In this document: positions 15,418 to 23,492 of the stretch, in pieces
Position numbering within the stretch: the stretch's first letter is position 1
Layout: every line of letters starts with the position of its first letter
Assembly (NCBI RefSeq): GCF_900078705.1
Contig: NZ_FKIF01000009.1
Coordinates: forward strand, 62,001 to 126,000
Reading direction: 5' to 3'
Origin: Bordetella ansorpii
Lineage (GTDB): Bacteria > Pseudomonadota > Gammaproteobacteria > Burkholderiales > Burkholderiaceae_B
DNA: 64,000 nt
The notes under the pieces: model-generated
What the model was told of the DNA's origin: nothing
Database searches by the model: none
Seen by the model: the letters and a program-made list of their open reading frames with translations, nothing else
Translations under genes and position numbers: made by a program

Positions 15418-16023
15418 ATGACTGCACACATGTCCAAACGGGTGGATGCCCTGGCTCAACTTGTAGACTCCAAAGGCCTGCTGACCCCCACCACGATCAC
15501 AGACTACGAACACTTTGTCGACGAAGAGTGGCTTCCACAAAATGGCGGCCAACTTTGCGCCAAAGCCTGGACCGATCCCGCATTCAAACAGCGGCTGCTT
15601 ACCGACGGCAAGGCCGCTGCGGCAGAGCTTGGCTTTGCCATGCCCGAGCATCATGGCAGTCTGGTCGTTCTCGAGAATACGCCCACGCTGCACAATGTCA
15701 TTTGCTGCACACTCTGTTCCTGCACCGCCTTCACGATCATAGGCATGGCGCCGGGCTGGTACAAAGATCTGGACTACCGTGCACGAATCGTACGCGAGGC
15801 CAGAACCGTGCTTGGAGAGCTTGGCCTGGCGCTGCCAGACAGCATCGACATCCGGATCTGGGACACCACTGCAGACACGCGCTACATGGTATTGCCATTA
15901 CGACCCGACCATAGCGAAGATTGGACGCAACAGGCCCTGGCGGCCAGCGTCACGCAGGATGCACTGATCGGGGTCGCCCGTCTGGAAGCGCCCTTCAACA
16001 CGATTACTGGCGCCCAGGAATAG
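15418..16023 (+). CDS. nthA: Nitrile hydratase, alpha subunit (cobalt-type motif)
   Basis: A 201-residue alpha subunit. Nitrile hydratase converts R-CN to the amide R-CONH2 at a non-corrin Co or low-spin Fe centre. The metal motif is C-T-L-C-S-C at residues 97-102; threonine at the second position is the cobalt-type signature. Further family blocks are APGWYKD (111-117), RARIVREARTVLGELG and RIWDTTADTRYMVLPLRP. Unusual: an extra Cys at 96 (ICCTLCSC), and TAFTIIG after the motif where many relatives have YPWPVLG. Start ATG 15418 with AAGGA upstream. A 93-bp gap separates it from the transporter genes; the beta subunit and amidase follow. Confidence 0.9.
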   Translation: MTAHMSKRVDALAQLVDSKGLLTPTTITDYEHFVDEEWLPQNGGQLCAKAWTDPAFKQRLLTDGKAAAAELGFAMPEHHGSLVVLENTPTLHNVICCTLCSCTAFTIIGMAPGWYKDLDYRARIVREARTVLGELGLALPDSIDIRIWDTTADTRYMVLPLRPDHSEDWTQQALAASVTQDALIGVARLEAPFNTITGAQE

Positions 16024-16034
16024 GAGAGATATCC

Positions 16035-16652
16035 ATGGACGGCATTCACGATCTTGGCGGTCGCCAAGGCTTCGACTCGGTTCACGCAGGCAATACTGAA
16101 GCGTTTCACGCATTTTGGGAAAAGAAGATCAACGCCATTAACGGCCGTATGGTGGGATCCCATATCTACAACATGGATGAGTACCGCCACGCCATCGAGC
16201 GTATGGATCCGCGCCACTACATCAACGCCTCCTACTACGAGCGCGTATTCACCGCGGTCGCCACATTGCTGGTTGAAAAAGGCGTGATAGAGGCGTCCGA
16301 GCTCAACGCATTGGCCGGGGAACAGATCCCGCTGGCTCGCCCCTCGAAATCCGGCCGCATCGCGGAACCTGAACTACCCACGCTCGAAATAGGCGACCGG
16401 GTTCGAGTGCGCGAAGATTATGTAGGGGGCCATGTCCGAATGCCTGCATACATACGAGGCAAAATCGGTCGTATTGTCGGGATGTCGCCACTCTATCCCT
16501 TTCCCGATGCTGCAGCGCACGGACTATCTTCGCCGCGCCAGTGCACTTTTGACGTGCGCTTCGAAAGCCAGGAGCTCTGGCCCGAGGCGGCCGAAAACGC
16601 GCAAGTCCACGTCTCGGTCTTTCACGGCTACCTGGAGCGCGCTCCCGCATGA
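16035..16652 (+). CDS. nthB: Nitrile hydratase, beta subunit
   Basis: A 205-residue beta subunit: MDGIHDLGGRQGFDSV at the start as in the family, the conserved arginine-containing segment YRHAIERMDPRHYINASYYERV that lines the active site, and the C-terminal SH3-like barrel (IGDRVRVREDYVGGHVRMPAY, then CTFDVRFESQELW and HVSVFHGYLE). It begins 11 bp after the alpha stop behind TAGGAGAG. The gene order alpha-beta-amidase differs from the beta-alpha-activator order of classic cobalt-type clusters, and no activator gene follows. Confidence 0.92.
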   Translation: MDGIHDLGGRQGFDSVHAGNTEAFHAFWEKKINAINGRMVGSHIYNMDEYRHAIERMDPRHYINASYYERVFTAVATLLVEKGVIEASELNALAGEQIPLARPSKSGRIAEPELPTLEIGDRVRVREDYVGGHVRMPAYIRGKIGRIVGMSPLYPFPDAAAHGLSSPRQCTFDVRFESQELWPEAAENAQVHVSVFHGYLERAPA

Positions 16653-18040
16653 ACATCGACTTGACCGAACTGACGGCCACCCAATTGCTGGCAGGTTACC
16701 GTGCGGCCTCCTTCACGCCACCGCAAGTGATCGACGCCTACTGGCGCCGTATACATGCGAGCAACCCGATACTGCACGCTGTATGCAGATTTTTCGAGAC
16801 ACAATCCCGCGATGAGGCAGAGCATGCCTACCTCCTTTGGCAACAGAATAGCGCCCGGCCACTCGAAGGGGTTCCCATCCTTCTGAAGGATCTCTTCGAG
16901 ATCGCAGGCACGGTGTCGATGGCAGGTTCGCCAAGCCGTGACGGCCTGATCTCGACGCAGTCTTCCACCGTCTATACACGCCTGGAAGCCGCAGGAGCGG
17001 TCATTCTGGGTAAGGCCCACACCGTGGAATACGCCTTTGGTAGTTGGGGGACCAACGAGCATCTGGGCACCCCCAAGAACCCTTGGGTAATCAGTGGTCA
17101 CCATGCCCCCGGCGGCTCAAGCAGTGGGTCGGGTGTCGCCGTAGCGGCACGCATGGCGCCCGTCTCCATCGGAACCGACACCGGTGGATCGGTGAGGGTT
17201 CCTGCCGGCTTCAACGGCGTCTTCGGTCTTAAAACAACCATTGGCCGCATTAGCACTCACGGCGTCGTGCCGCTCAGTCCGTCGCTGGACACCCCGGGCA
17301 TTTTGGCGCGATCAATTAGCGATACCGCTCTCGTGCTGGACGTGTTGCAAGGCGACGATGGCCACGATTGGCGCACCGCTGCACTCGCCCGCATCGATGT
17401 TTTTGCAACGATAGATGATGGCGTTGCCGGCATGAAACTGGGTCTGCTGCCTACAGTCGACCGCTCGCTGATCGAGCGCGAAGTATTGGAAAGCTACGAT
17501 CAGGCAATGCAGACATTCGCGACGCTAGGTGCAGAGCTTGATACGCCACCGTTGCCCAAGCCACTGACCGCCTATGCCGAGAATTCACTTCACATGCACG
17601 CCGAGTCGTACGCGTTGTACGGCCATCTCGCTGATGATCCCGGTGTCGCAATGGACACCGGCGTGCGTCAACGCATAAAGGATGGAGACGTTTGCGCCGC
17701 ACAATACATTCAGCACGGGATCCACATGCGTGCGAACATCAGCGCGTTCGCACAGGCGATGGCCGGATTCGACGCGCTCGTTATTCCAACCACACCAACG
17801 ACGGCGCCTGCTGTAGAGAACATCGACGACGCGACTACCGCCTCCGTGCTGACGCGCTTCGTCAACCAATTGGAGCTGTGCGCATTGGCCGTACCGTGTG
17901 GCTACGACGAAAAGGGCCTGCCTATTTCTCTCCAGATCGTCTGCAAGGGGGGAGAGGAAGCACGGGCACTGCGCATCGGCAAGGCTTTCGAAGCACAGAT
18001 GCAACCCAAGCTAAGGTGCCCTCCACTATCGCTCGAATGA
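16649..18040 (+). CDS. Amidase (amidase signature family)
   Basis: A 463-residue amidase-signature hydrolase that should turn the amide made by nitrile hydratase into carboxylate plus ammonia. The Ser-cisSer-Lys triad is visible: K80 in VPILLKDLF, the serine cluster at 157-159 in GGSSSGSG, and the nucleophile S181 in GTDTGGSVRVPA. Length and motif order are normal for the family. The start overlaps the beta-subunit stop by 4 bp (ATGA), so the two are translationally coupled and probably act on successive steps. Related proteins include Glu-tRNA amidotransferase subunit A, but context favours a catabolic amidase. Confidence 0.9.
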   Translation: MNIDLTELTATQLLAGYRAASFTPPQVIDAYWRRIHASNPILHAVCRFFETQSRDEAEHAYLLWQQNSARPLEGVPILLKDLFEIAGTVSMAGSPSRDGLISTQSSTVYTRLEAAGAVILGKAHTVEYAFGSWGTNEHLGTPKNPWVISGHHAPGGSSSGSGVAVAARMAPVSIGTDTGGSVRVPAGFNGVFGLKTTIGRISTHGVVPLSPSLDTPGILARSISDTALVLDVLQGDDGHDWRTAALARIDVFATIDDGVAGMKLGLLPTVDRSLIEREVLESYDQAMQTFATLGAELDTPPLPKPLTAYAENSLHMHAESYALYGHLADDPGVAMDTGVRQRIKDGDVCAAQYIQHGIHMRANISAFAQAMAGFDALVIPTTPTTAPAVENIDDATTASVLTRFVNQLELCALAVPCGYDEKGLPISLQIVCKGGEEARALRIGKAFEAQMQPKLRCPPLSLE

Positions 18041-18062
18041 AGAGGTGCGCGTGTGCATCCGA

Positions 18063-18470
18063 TCAACCCGAGTCGCCCGCACGCGGCTGTACATACTGGG
18101 TGATCCAGTCCACGAACGCACGCACCTTGGGCACGCGAAAGCGGCTGGCCGGCCACAGCATCGTCAAAACGCCGGTCTGCTCCATCTCGCCTTCCAGGAT
18201 GGGCACGAGTGAACCGTCGGCAAGCGCATCGCGCAGCAGAAAATCGGGAAGCAATGCGATCCCGGCGCCAGCGTGCGTGAGGTCGAGCAAGGGATCGATC
18301 ACGCTCGCCGTCAGGCCGACCGGTGCTTCAAACCCCGGCGCAGATCGGAGCACCCAAGGCAGGATACGACCAGAGGAAAGCTTTTGCCGCAGACAGACAT
18401 GCTTGGCCAGATCATCGGGCGTTGCCGGTCGTCCATACTTGGCCACATATGCCGGCGCGCCCCGCGCGCC
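18063..18470 (-). pseudogene. LysR-type regulator, C-terminal fragment
   Basis: About 135 residues of the second half of a LysR effector domain (GAPAYVAKYGRPATPDDLAKH, then GAGIALLPDFLLRDALADGSLVPILEG and RFRVPKVRAFVDWI). The DNA-binding N-terminus is missing; the frame passes into island 2 DNA through a 39-bp inverted repeat. It is convergent with the amidase, 22 bp away, and may be the former regulator of a neighbouring gene cut by the arrival of island 2. Confidence 0.75.
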
Positions 18471-18509
18471 GAACGCGGCACGGCGGCAAAGCCGCTCCGT
18501 GCCGCGTTC
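18471..18509. repeat. 39-bp inverted repeat at the LysR/island 2 junction
   Basis: Perfect 13-bp arms GAACGCGGCACGG (18471-18483) and CCGTGCCGCGTTC (18497-18509) around CGGCAAAGCCGCT. LysR similarity stops at its left side and island DNA begins on its right, so it marks or made the junction. Confidence 0.6.
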
Positions 18510-18830
18510 CCCCCATGTGCAGACTGGCTTTACGGGCCGACAGGTGCCGCACCCTTTTGTCTTGCCTTCCGCCTTTGCCCTTCGCTGTCGCTCCGGGCGT
18601 CGGCGGCCCGGCGGTGCTGTGAGCCCGCCGGCGAACGCGCCAATGGCCGCAGGCCGGGCGCGTTCTAGGCAAGACGCCTGCACGTTGGACGGCTGCGCCG
18701 GAGACAGCGCGAAGTGCGGTGCGAATGCACACGCACTGTACGCGCGACGACACGGCGGCAGCAGCCGGAACGACATGCCCGATGGCACGATGAGATGCAC
18801 GGCAGCGTGCAGCGAATCGGCGGCCATCAT
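18510..18830 (-). other. Island 2 boundary DNA with an open frame of unknown meaning
   Basis: A minus-strand frame begins MMAADSLHAAVHLIVPSG with an ATGA overlap onto the TraF-like gene stop and runs leftward into the LysR remnant. Composition is very Arg/Pro/Ala-rich and I recognise no domain. In related elements a transfer gene lies here; this could be the start of one, cut off by the junction, or non-coding DNA. Confidence 0.35.
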
Positions 18831-19426
18831 GGGCGTGTCTCCAGCCAGACCGGATGCGCGACGCCGATCACAGCGGATGCGCTGACCGGCCCGAAGTAGC
18901 GGCTATCGAAAGACGCCGGATTGGTCACGCTCAACAGGAACAGTTCGCCAGGCGCAAGACGGCGGCATTGCGGCCAGGATGGCAGCGGCCGACCCAGCCG
19001 ATCGGCAGGCAGCGCGGCGGCTACCGGCACGCCGTCGATGCGAACCTGCCCGGCGACGATGCAGACGTGTTGCGGCGCGACCGCGCCCACACGTTTGAGC
19101 AGCGGAACGTGTGCCGGCAGGTAGCCGCGCTGCGCAGCGAGCACGCCAGCTTCGGCAGGCAATCGGGTCAGGACGATGCTGCCCACGGACAAGGGACGTG
19201 GCAGCGAGGCGGCTCGATGGTCGAGCGGCTGCACGCGATACCAGCCGACCGCCACGCTGTCGGATGGGTTGTAGATCAGGCGCGGCAGCGGTTGCACGAA
19301 TGCCGCCCAGGCCAGCGCAGCGAGGCCGACGGCGGCGAAGCCTGCCAGCACGATGCGAGCGCGCAGGCGCGAGCGAGGATGCGGCGCGGCTTCGGGCGTG
19401 CATGCGGTGGTGGAATCAGCGGTCAT
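18827..19426 (-). CDS. TraF-like S26 family peptidase (conjugation type)
   Basis: A 199-residue signal-peptidase-fold protein of the TraF class, which processes pilin or other transfer proteins in conjugation systems. One membrane anchor lies at about 24-44 (IVLAGFAAVGLAALAWAAFV). The catalytic Ser is S57 in NPSDSVAVGWY and the Lys is K111 in HVPLLKRVGA. It overlaps DUF2840 by 4 bp. It is the only transfer-related gene kept in this element; relaxase, coupling protein and mating-pair genes are absent in the window, so transfer is probably lost. Confidence 0.8.
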   Translation of the reverse strand: MTADSTTACTPEAAPHPRSRLRARIVLAGFAAVGLAALAWAAFVQPLPRLIYNPSDSVAVGWYRVQPLDHRAASLPRPLSVGSIVLTRLPAEAGVLAAQRGYLPAHVPLLKRVGAVAPQHVCIVAGQVRIDGVPVAAALPADRLGRPLPSWPQCRRLAPGELFLLSVTNPASFDSRYFGPVSASAVIGVAHPVWLETRP

Positions 19427-19980
19427 GGCAGCGCCCTCCCGGCCAGCCAGGCGACGTGCCGTTCGGCGGTGTATTCGGGCAGCGCCAGGCGGGCCGCCAG
19501 ACGGTTGCCCAGCGTGCGCCAGTACGCGGGCGACACGTCGATGGCGGCGATGCCCAGCGTCTCGATGGCGTCGATGCGTTCCAGCACGGCACGCACCGCG
19601 TTTTCGCCTTCGGCGTGCAGCAGCAGGCGTGCGCCCGGCCGCACGCCGGGGATGCGCTGCATGTCGTCCAGCGGCGTGGCGGCTTGCATCACCATGAATT
19701 GCCAGCGGATCGTGCCGTAGTCGTTTGCTTCCCAGCGCACGCGGCAGAACATTGCACGCGGCAGGAACACTGCGCAGCGCCGCCAGCGGTCGAGCCGCAG
19801 CGTGCGCGCCGGCTCGCCGAAGCGCAGGTAGAGCTTGAATCGCGGTTCGATGTAGGCGAGCGATACGCGAGTCAGCGGCACGCTGCCAGCCTGGCCGGCG
19901 AGCGTCGAAAGCGAAGGCGGCGGCGCAGCAGCCGGTGCAGCCGTCGCCGCGTGAGCGGCAGGCAAGGCGGATGCGTTCAT
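19423..19980 (-). CDS. DUF2840 family protein
   Basis: A 185-residue protein of unknown function regularly found between ParA/RHH and TraF in integrative elements. A low-complexity Ala/Pro start (to about residue 30) is followed by TRVSLAYIEPRFKLYLRFGEP, RWRRCAVFLPRAMFCRVRWEANDYGT and a C-terminal block PAYWRTLGNRLAARLALPEYTA. Start ATG at 19980, overlapping the RHH gene stop by 4 bp. The longer open frame upstream is a shadow of that gene. Confidence 0.75.
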   Translation of the reverse strand: MNASALPAAHAATAAPAAAPPPSLSTLAGQAGSVPLTRVSLAYIEPRFKLYLRFGEPARTLRLDRWRRCAVFLPRAMFCRVRWEANDYGTIRWQFMVMQAATPLDDMQRIPGVRPGARLLLHAEGENAVRAVLERIDAIETLGIAAIDVSPAYWRTLGNRLAARLALPEYTAERHVAWLAGRALP

Positions 19981-20240
19981 GGCAGGTTCTCCGTGCGGTT
20001 GTCGGGGAACTCTCGTTCCAGCAAGCCGCGCAGCAACTCGGCCACGGTCACGCCTCGCGTGAAGGCCGACACCTTGATGCGAGCACGCATCGCGGGTGTG
20101 ATGTCGAGGGTCAGGCGTGCGGTGTAGAGGTCGCCTTTGTTGAGTGCATCGGCATCGCCCTGGCGAATCCACGCCTCGGCGTGCGGATTCGCGGGCGGGC
20201 GTGCGCCGATGCCGACGCGCTTGCTGCGCGGGCTGCTCAT
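19977..20240 (-). CDS. Small ribbon-helix-helix-like protein
   Basis: An 87-residue protein. The C-terminal half TARLTLDITPAMRARIKVSA and GVTVAELLRGLLEREFPDN fits a ribbon-helix-helix DNA-binding fold of the kind encoded beside ParA. The ATG at 20240 overlaps the ParA stop (ATGA); another ATG 9 bp upstream is possible. It may autoregulate the ParA-TraF operon. Confidence 0.65.
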   Translation of the reverse strand: MSSPRSKRVGIGARPPANPHAEAWIRQGDADALNKGDLYTARLTLDITPAMRARIKVSAFTRGVTVAELLRGLLEREFPDNRTENLP

Positions 20241-20875
20241 GTCGGCCACCGCAGCAGTTCATCGGTGAGCACGGCGATCTCGCGTGCGGCGGCGCTGTCG
20301 GGCGCGGTTTCGCGGGCGAGCCGGCCAGCGGCCACGCTGTCGGCGAAGACGATGCGCTGGCGCACTTCGCTGTGCAGCGCTGGCAGTGGCTGTTCGGCCA
20401 GCGATTGCCGTGCTTCCCTGCCGATGATGGTGGTACTGACGCGCCGGTTGATGACGAAGGCCGCGCGCAGCGCAGGCCGGAACACCTGTGCCTCGCGGAT
20501 CAGCGCCACCATCTCGGCGCTGGCCCAAAGGTCATACGGGCTGGGCTGCACGGGAATCAGCACGCGCTCGGCCGCCAGCAGCGCGGATCGCGCCAGGGCG
20601 GCGATGCGCGGCGGGCCGTCGATGATGATGTGATCGGCGCGGCGGGCCAGCTCCGGCGCTTCCTGATGCAGCGTTTCGCGGGCGAGGCCCACGGCGCTGA
20701 ACAGCCGTGGCAAGCCCTGCTGGCTTCTGCGCTGCGTCCAGTCCAGCGACGAACCCTGCGGGTCGGCGTCCAGCAGGATGACGTGCAGACCGCGCATCGC
20801 CAGCTCGCCGGCGATGTGGGTGGCGAGTGTGGTCTTGCCGACGCCGCCTTTTTGATTGAGAAACGCGAAGATCAT
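20237..20875 (-). CDS. parA: ParA family partition ATPase
   Basis: A 212-residue deviant-Walker ATPase: QKGGVGKTT (Walker A with signature lysine K9 and K14), LLDADPQGSSLDW, and IIIDGPPRIAALAR (Walker B). Short ParA proteins of this type lack an N-terminal HTH, so operator binding is likely left to the small protein downstream. Expected role is segregation or stabilisation of the excised element together with ParB. The first in-frame ATG next to the family N-terminus (MIFAFLNQKGG) is used. Confidence 0.88.
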   Translation of the reverse strand: MIFAFLNQKGGVGKTTLATHIAGELAMRGLHVILLDADPQGSSLDWTQRRSQQGLPRLFSAVGLARETLHQEAPELARRADHIIIDGPPRIAALARSALLAAERVLIPVQPSPYDLWASAEMVALIREAQVFRPALRAAFVINRRVSTTIIGREARQSLAEQPLPALHSEVRQRIVFADSVAAGRLARETAPDSAAAREIAVLTDELLRWPT

Positions 20876-20939
20876 GGCGCGGCCCTCCCTGCTGGAAAGC
20901 CGGCCTGGCCGTGCCGTTTTGCGGTTGTCCACCGAAACG

Positions 20940-21116
20940 GCGCGCTTCTACTAAAAGTTAGAGATTTATAGTTAGGTAAGTTAGAGGAGACGCAAACCCG
21001 CGCCGTTACTGGCTTTGCGGCGTTTTCGTACTCCTGATAGCACGATAGGCGTACTCCCGATAGCACGATACCCGGTACTCCTGATAGCACGAGGCCGTCC
21101 ACACCTTTTCCCGCAG
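20940..21116. other. Iteron-type replication origin candidate between ParA and RepA
   Basis: Three near-identical 18-bp direct repeats, consensus GTACTCCTGATAGCACGA, at 21028-21045, 21051-21068 (one mismatch) and 21075-21092, spaced 23-24 bp (about two helical turns). A DnaA-box-like GTTATCCCC begins at 21116. On the other side (20955-20985) is an AT-rich stretch with three GTTAG repeats, a plausible melting region. Together with the RepA gene next to it this has the makings of an oriV. Confidence 0.7.
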
Positions 21117-21983
21117 TTATCCCCGTGCCGTGAACGGCACGGGCCGGAAGGTCAGCAGTTCCAGCCTTTCGCCCGGCATCGGCTCGATGCCCAGGACGTA
21201 GCCGGGAAGCGACTGACGTGCGACCAGCACGCGCAGGTCGTAGGCGAAGTCCGAGAAGCGCGCCGCGCTGCCGGACTTGCGGTGCAGATGCCGGAAGTCG
21301 AATTGCCAGCCGTGTTCCTGCCGCCCGCCGTGCTTGCGCACCAGGCGATACAGCCAGCGTTCGATGCCGCCTTTCAACCGGAAATAGGCCGGGTCGATGG
21401 TCAGCACCAGAGCGGCATCGAGCACGCCGGCATAGAACCAGTCGGGCAGGATCAGTTCGATGCCCAATGGCGTGCCACTGGCGTCGGACAGCTCGCGCCA
21501 TTCGTTCACCCATGAAAAGCGATGCAGCCGCCTTCCCGTGGTTTCGCGGATGGAAGTCGCCACGCTGGTCGATTGCAGCCGGTCGAGCGCGGCTTTCAGG
21601 CGCAGGTAATCGTTGAGCGACGTGCCGCGTCCGATGAAGCGCAGGATCTCGTAGGGCGTGGCGCGTATCCAGCGCGACGGGCGAATACCCGCGTCGCGTG
21701 CCTCCACGATCTGCGAGGCCGCCCATATCAACACGTCGGCATCCCATATCGTGGCGATGCCGTGCTCGGCCGTGCCTTCCACGCGGATGGTGATGTTCCC
21801 GCTGCGAAAGTCGATCGGCGCCGTGCGCCGCGACTTCGCCAGCGAGAAGAACGGAAAGGCCATCAAGTCCTGGCTGTCGCGCGGCGCCATGTCGCCCGGC
21901 AGCGCCCGGAACAGGTCGAGCTGTTCCCGCTGCTGCGATCGCTGCCTCGACGGCAGCGATGGGCTGGACATGACGATGGCCAC
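21117..21983 (-). CDS. repA: RepA-like replication initiator protein
   Basis: A 288-residue plasmid-type replication initiator: DLFRALPGDMAPRDSQDLMAFPFFSLAKSRR, then IRATPYEILRFIGRGTSLNDYLRLKAALDRLQSTSV (winged-helix part) and RWLYRLVRKHGGRQEHGW. It should bind the iterons immediately downstream of its stop and open the origin, allowing replication of the excised circle. ATG 21983 is used; an internal ATG at 21971 is possible. Proteins of this type are encoded by Tn4371-like and related integrative elements next to parA. Confidence 0.8.
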   Translation of the reverse strand: MAIVMSSPSLPSRQRSQQREQLDLFRALPGDMAPRDSQDLMAFPFFSLAKSRRTAPIDFRSGNITIRVEGTAEHGIATIWDADVLIWAASQIVEARDAGIRPSRWIRATPYEILRFIGRGTSLNDYLRLKAALDRLQSTSVATSIRETTGRRLHRFSWVNEWRELSDASGTPLGIELILPDWFYAGVLDAALVLTIDPAYFRLKGGIERWLYRLVRKHGGRQEHGWQFDFRHLHRKSGSAARFSDFAYDLRVLVARQSLPGYVLGIEPMPGERLELLTFRPVPFTARG

Positions 21984-21997
21984 CGGCGAGCCGACGA

Positions 21998-22282
21998 TCA
22001 GCGGCCATCACGGTAGTCGCCCGCGTGACGCTCGGCATATTCCGGGTCGGACGTGGCCTCGTAGCTGCGCTGGTCGGCCCAGGCATCGAGGTCGGCCACC
22101 GCGTACATGACGCGGCGGCCGAACTTGCGGAACTTCGGGCCGCCGCCGATCACGCGCTGTTTCTCCAGCGTGCGCGGCGACAGCCGCAAGTATTCGGCGG
22201 CTTCGTCGTTGGTCAGGTAGCGTTGGGGCTGCACGGGCGCAGCGATAGCAGCGGCGGCAGGCCGCAAGGGAGCGGGTCGCAT
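21998..22282 (-). CDS. AlpA-like helix-turn-helix protein
   Basis: A 94-residue protein of the MerR/AlpA excisionase-like class: RYLTNDEAAEYLRLSPRTLEKQRVIGGGPKFRKFGRRVMYAVADLDAWAD (about 26-76). The start at 22282 is favoured by GGAGG 8 nt upstream. Members regulate integrase or replication genes or act in excision. It lies 14 bp upstream of repA and is likely cotranscribed. Confidence 0.8.
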   Translation of the reverse strand: MRPAPLRPAAAAIAAPVQPQRYLTNDEAAEYLRLSPRTLEKQRVIGGGPKFRKFGRRVMYAVADLDAWADQRSYEATSDPEYAERHAGDYRDGR

Positions 22283-22357
22283 GGGATGTACCTCCATCAA
22301 GCCCGGCCACACCACGCGGCCGGATAGAGGCACTTTCAAGAAAGCAAGGCTTCCTGC

Positions 22358-23155
22358 TCAGGGACGTTTTGCAAGGGATGCAGCGCGTCCCTGTGCAACG
22401 GGTGGAAGCTGTGCAAGGCGGCGGTAGCCGCCGCGCATCAGCGCATCGCCCCGCCGTACCAGCCGGCGAACGCGGGCGCGCAAGGCGCTGTCGGCGTACC
22501 AGTCGGCGGCGACAGCATCGACGCCGAACAGCCCTTCGGCCACGTCGCGCAGGGACGCGCCCGCGAGGATGCCGTCGAGCGCCTGGAGCGTGTTCAACTC
22601 CAGCAGCGCAGCGGGTGCCGGCCGCGACCGTGCCGTTCCCGCGGGTAAGGTGTCGCTAGCGATGGCCAGCTTGTCCAGCTCGGCCGCCAGTGCCTGATAG
22701 CGGACGCACGGTGTGGCGCAGGCGCGGATGGCATAGGCGTAGGCTATGCCATCGCTCAGGTCGGGTGCCAGCGCGAAGCGCAGGCAGCAGCCCGGCCAGC
22801 GTGCCAGCACCACCAGGCGCTTGCCATCGTGGATCAGATGCTTCTGGCCGGGAATGCGCCAGAACTCGAAGGCCAACGCATCGGGTGGCGGGTCGGCATC
22901 CGGGTAGAGCTGAACCACTGTGTCGGCATCGGGGAACCAGATCGGATGCGCGTCGCGCGCATCCAGGGCGGGATCTTCCAGCAGGCGCAATCCCCAGCGC
23001 GCGGCGGCCTCTGGCCGACGGCGACGGCGCAGCCAGTCGCTGCGGTAGTCGGGGTGGCGGCGCAGGTATTCCCACGCCAGCGCGGGGCCGTCGAGGTGCA
23101 GCGTGTAGAGATACGCGGCGGTCGGATACCAGTATTCGGCGCTCGGGTCAGCCAT
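22358..23155 (-). CDS. DUF2285 domain-containing protein
   Basis: A 265-residue protein with an N-terminal DUF6499-like part (AEYWYPTAAYLYTLHLDGPALAWEYLRRHPDYRSDW) and a C-terminal DUF2285 region (LNTLQALDGILAGASLRDVAEGLFG...LRARVRRLVRRGDALMRGGYRRL) that resembles a DNA-binding HTH. Such proteins occur just upstream of repA/alpA in integrative elements and are thought to be regulators. The minus-strand operon DUF2285-AlpA-RepA-ParA-RHH-DUF2840-TraF follows. Confidence 0.8.
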   Translation of the reverse strand: MADPSAEYWYPTAAYLYTLHLDGPALAWEYLRRHPDYRSDWLRRRRRPEAAARWGLRLLEDPALDARDAHPIWFPDADTVVQLYPDADPPPDALAFEFWRIPGQKHLIHDGKRLVVLARWPGCCLRFALAPDLSDGIAYAYAIRACATPCVRYQALAAELDKLAIASDTLPAGTARSRPAPAALLELNTLQALDGILAGASLRDVAEGLFGVDAVAADWYADSALRARVRRLVRRGDALMRGGYRRLAQLPPVAQGRAASLAKRP

Positions 23156-23492
23156 GACGCAACCTCCTGTCGTTTAGCAGGAACGTCGCCACGGATTCCG
23201 GCGTGCAAGAGCTATCGAGTCGCCATCAAGTCGTCATCAAGATCGGGGTAAGCTGTAACTGCTGGTGTCAAGACTGATTCGCTCCAGGGCATTGCGGAAA
23301 TCGTCTGAATGCGACGGCTGCACCTCCGCAAAAATGGTGCGCAGCATGGAGCACCGTGCAGCAGCCCGCGCCAAAGATCATGACTGTTTCCAGCAGAAGC
23401 GCACCGCTTCGGTGCAAGAGTGTGGATTCAGACCTTCCGGGTCTTGAGTAAGACTGAAATAGTCAGAATGCGCTGTTGTTGACTGGGGTTGG
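23156..23492. other. Intergenic region upstream of DUF2285
   Basis: About 340 bases with no recognisable gene. It probably holds the promoter of the DUF2285-RepA-ParA operon on the minus strand. Short inverted arms GACCTTCCGGGTC (about 23431) and related strings are present but nothing distinctive. Confidence 0.4.

Noticed and set aside
19423-20262. A longer start for the DUF2840 gene (279 codons)
   Set aside because: The extra N-terminus overlaps the RHH gene in another frame; the ATG at 19980 gives the usual 4-bp overlap and family length.
21028-21092. The three 18-bp repeats as a small CRISPR array
   Set aside because: Spacing of only 5-6 bases between repeats is far too short for spacers; the repeats fit iterons. 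No CRISPR array or cas gene was seen anywhere in the window.
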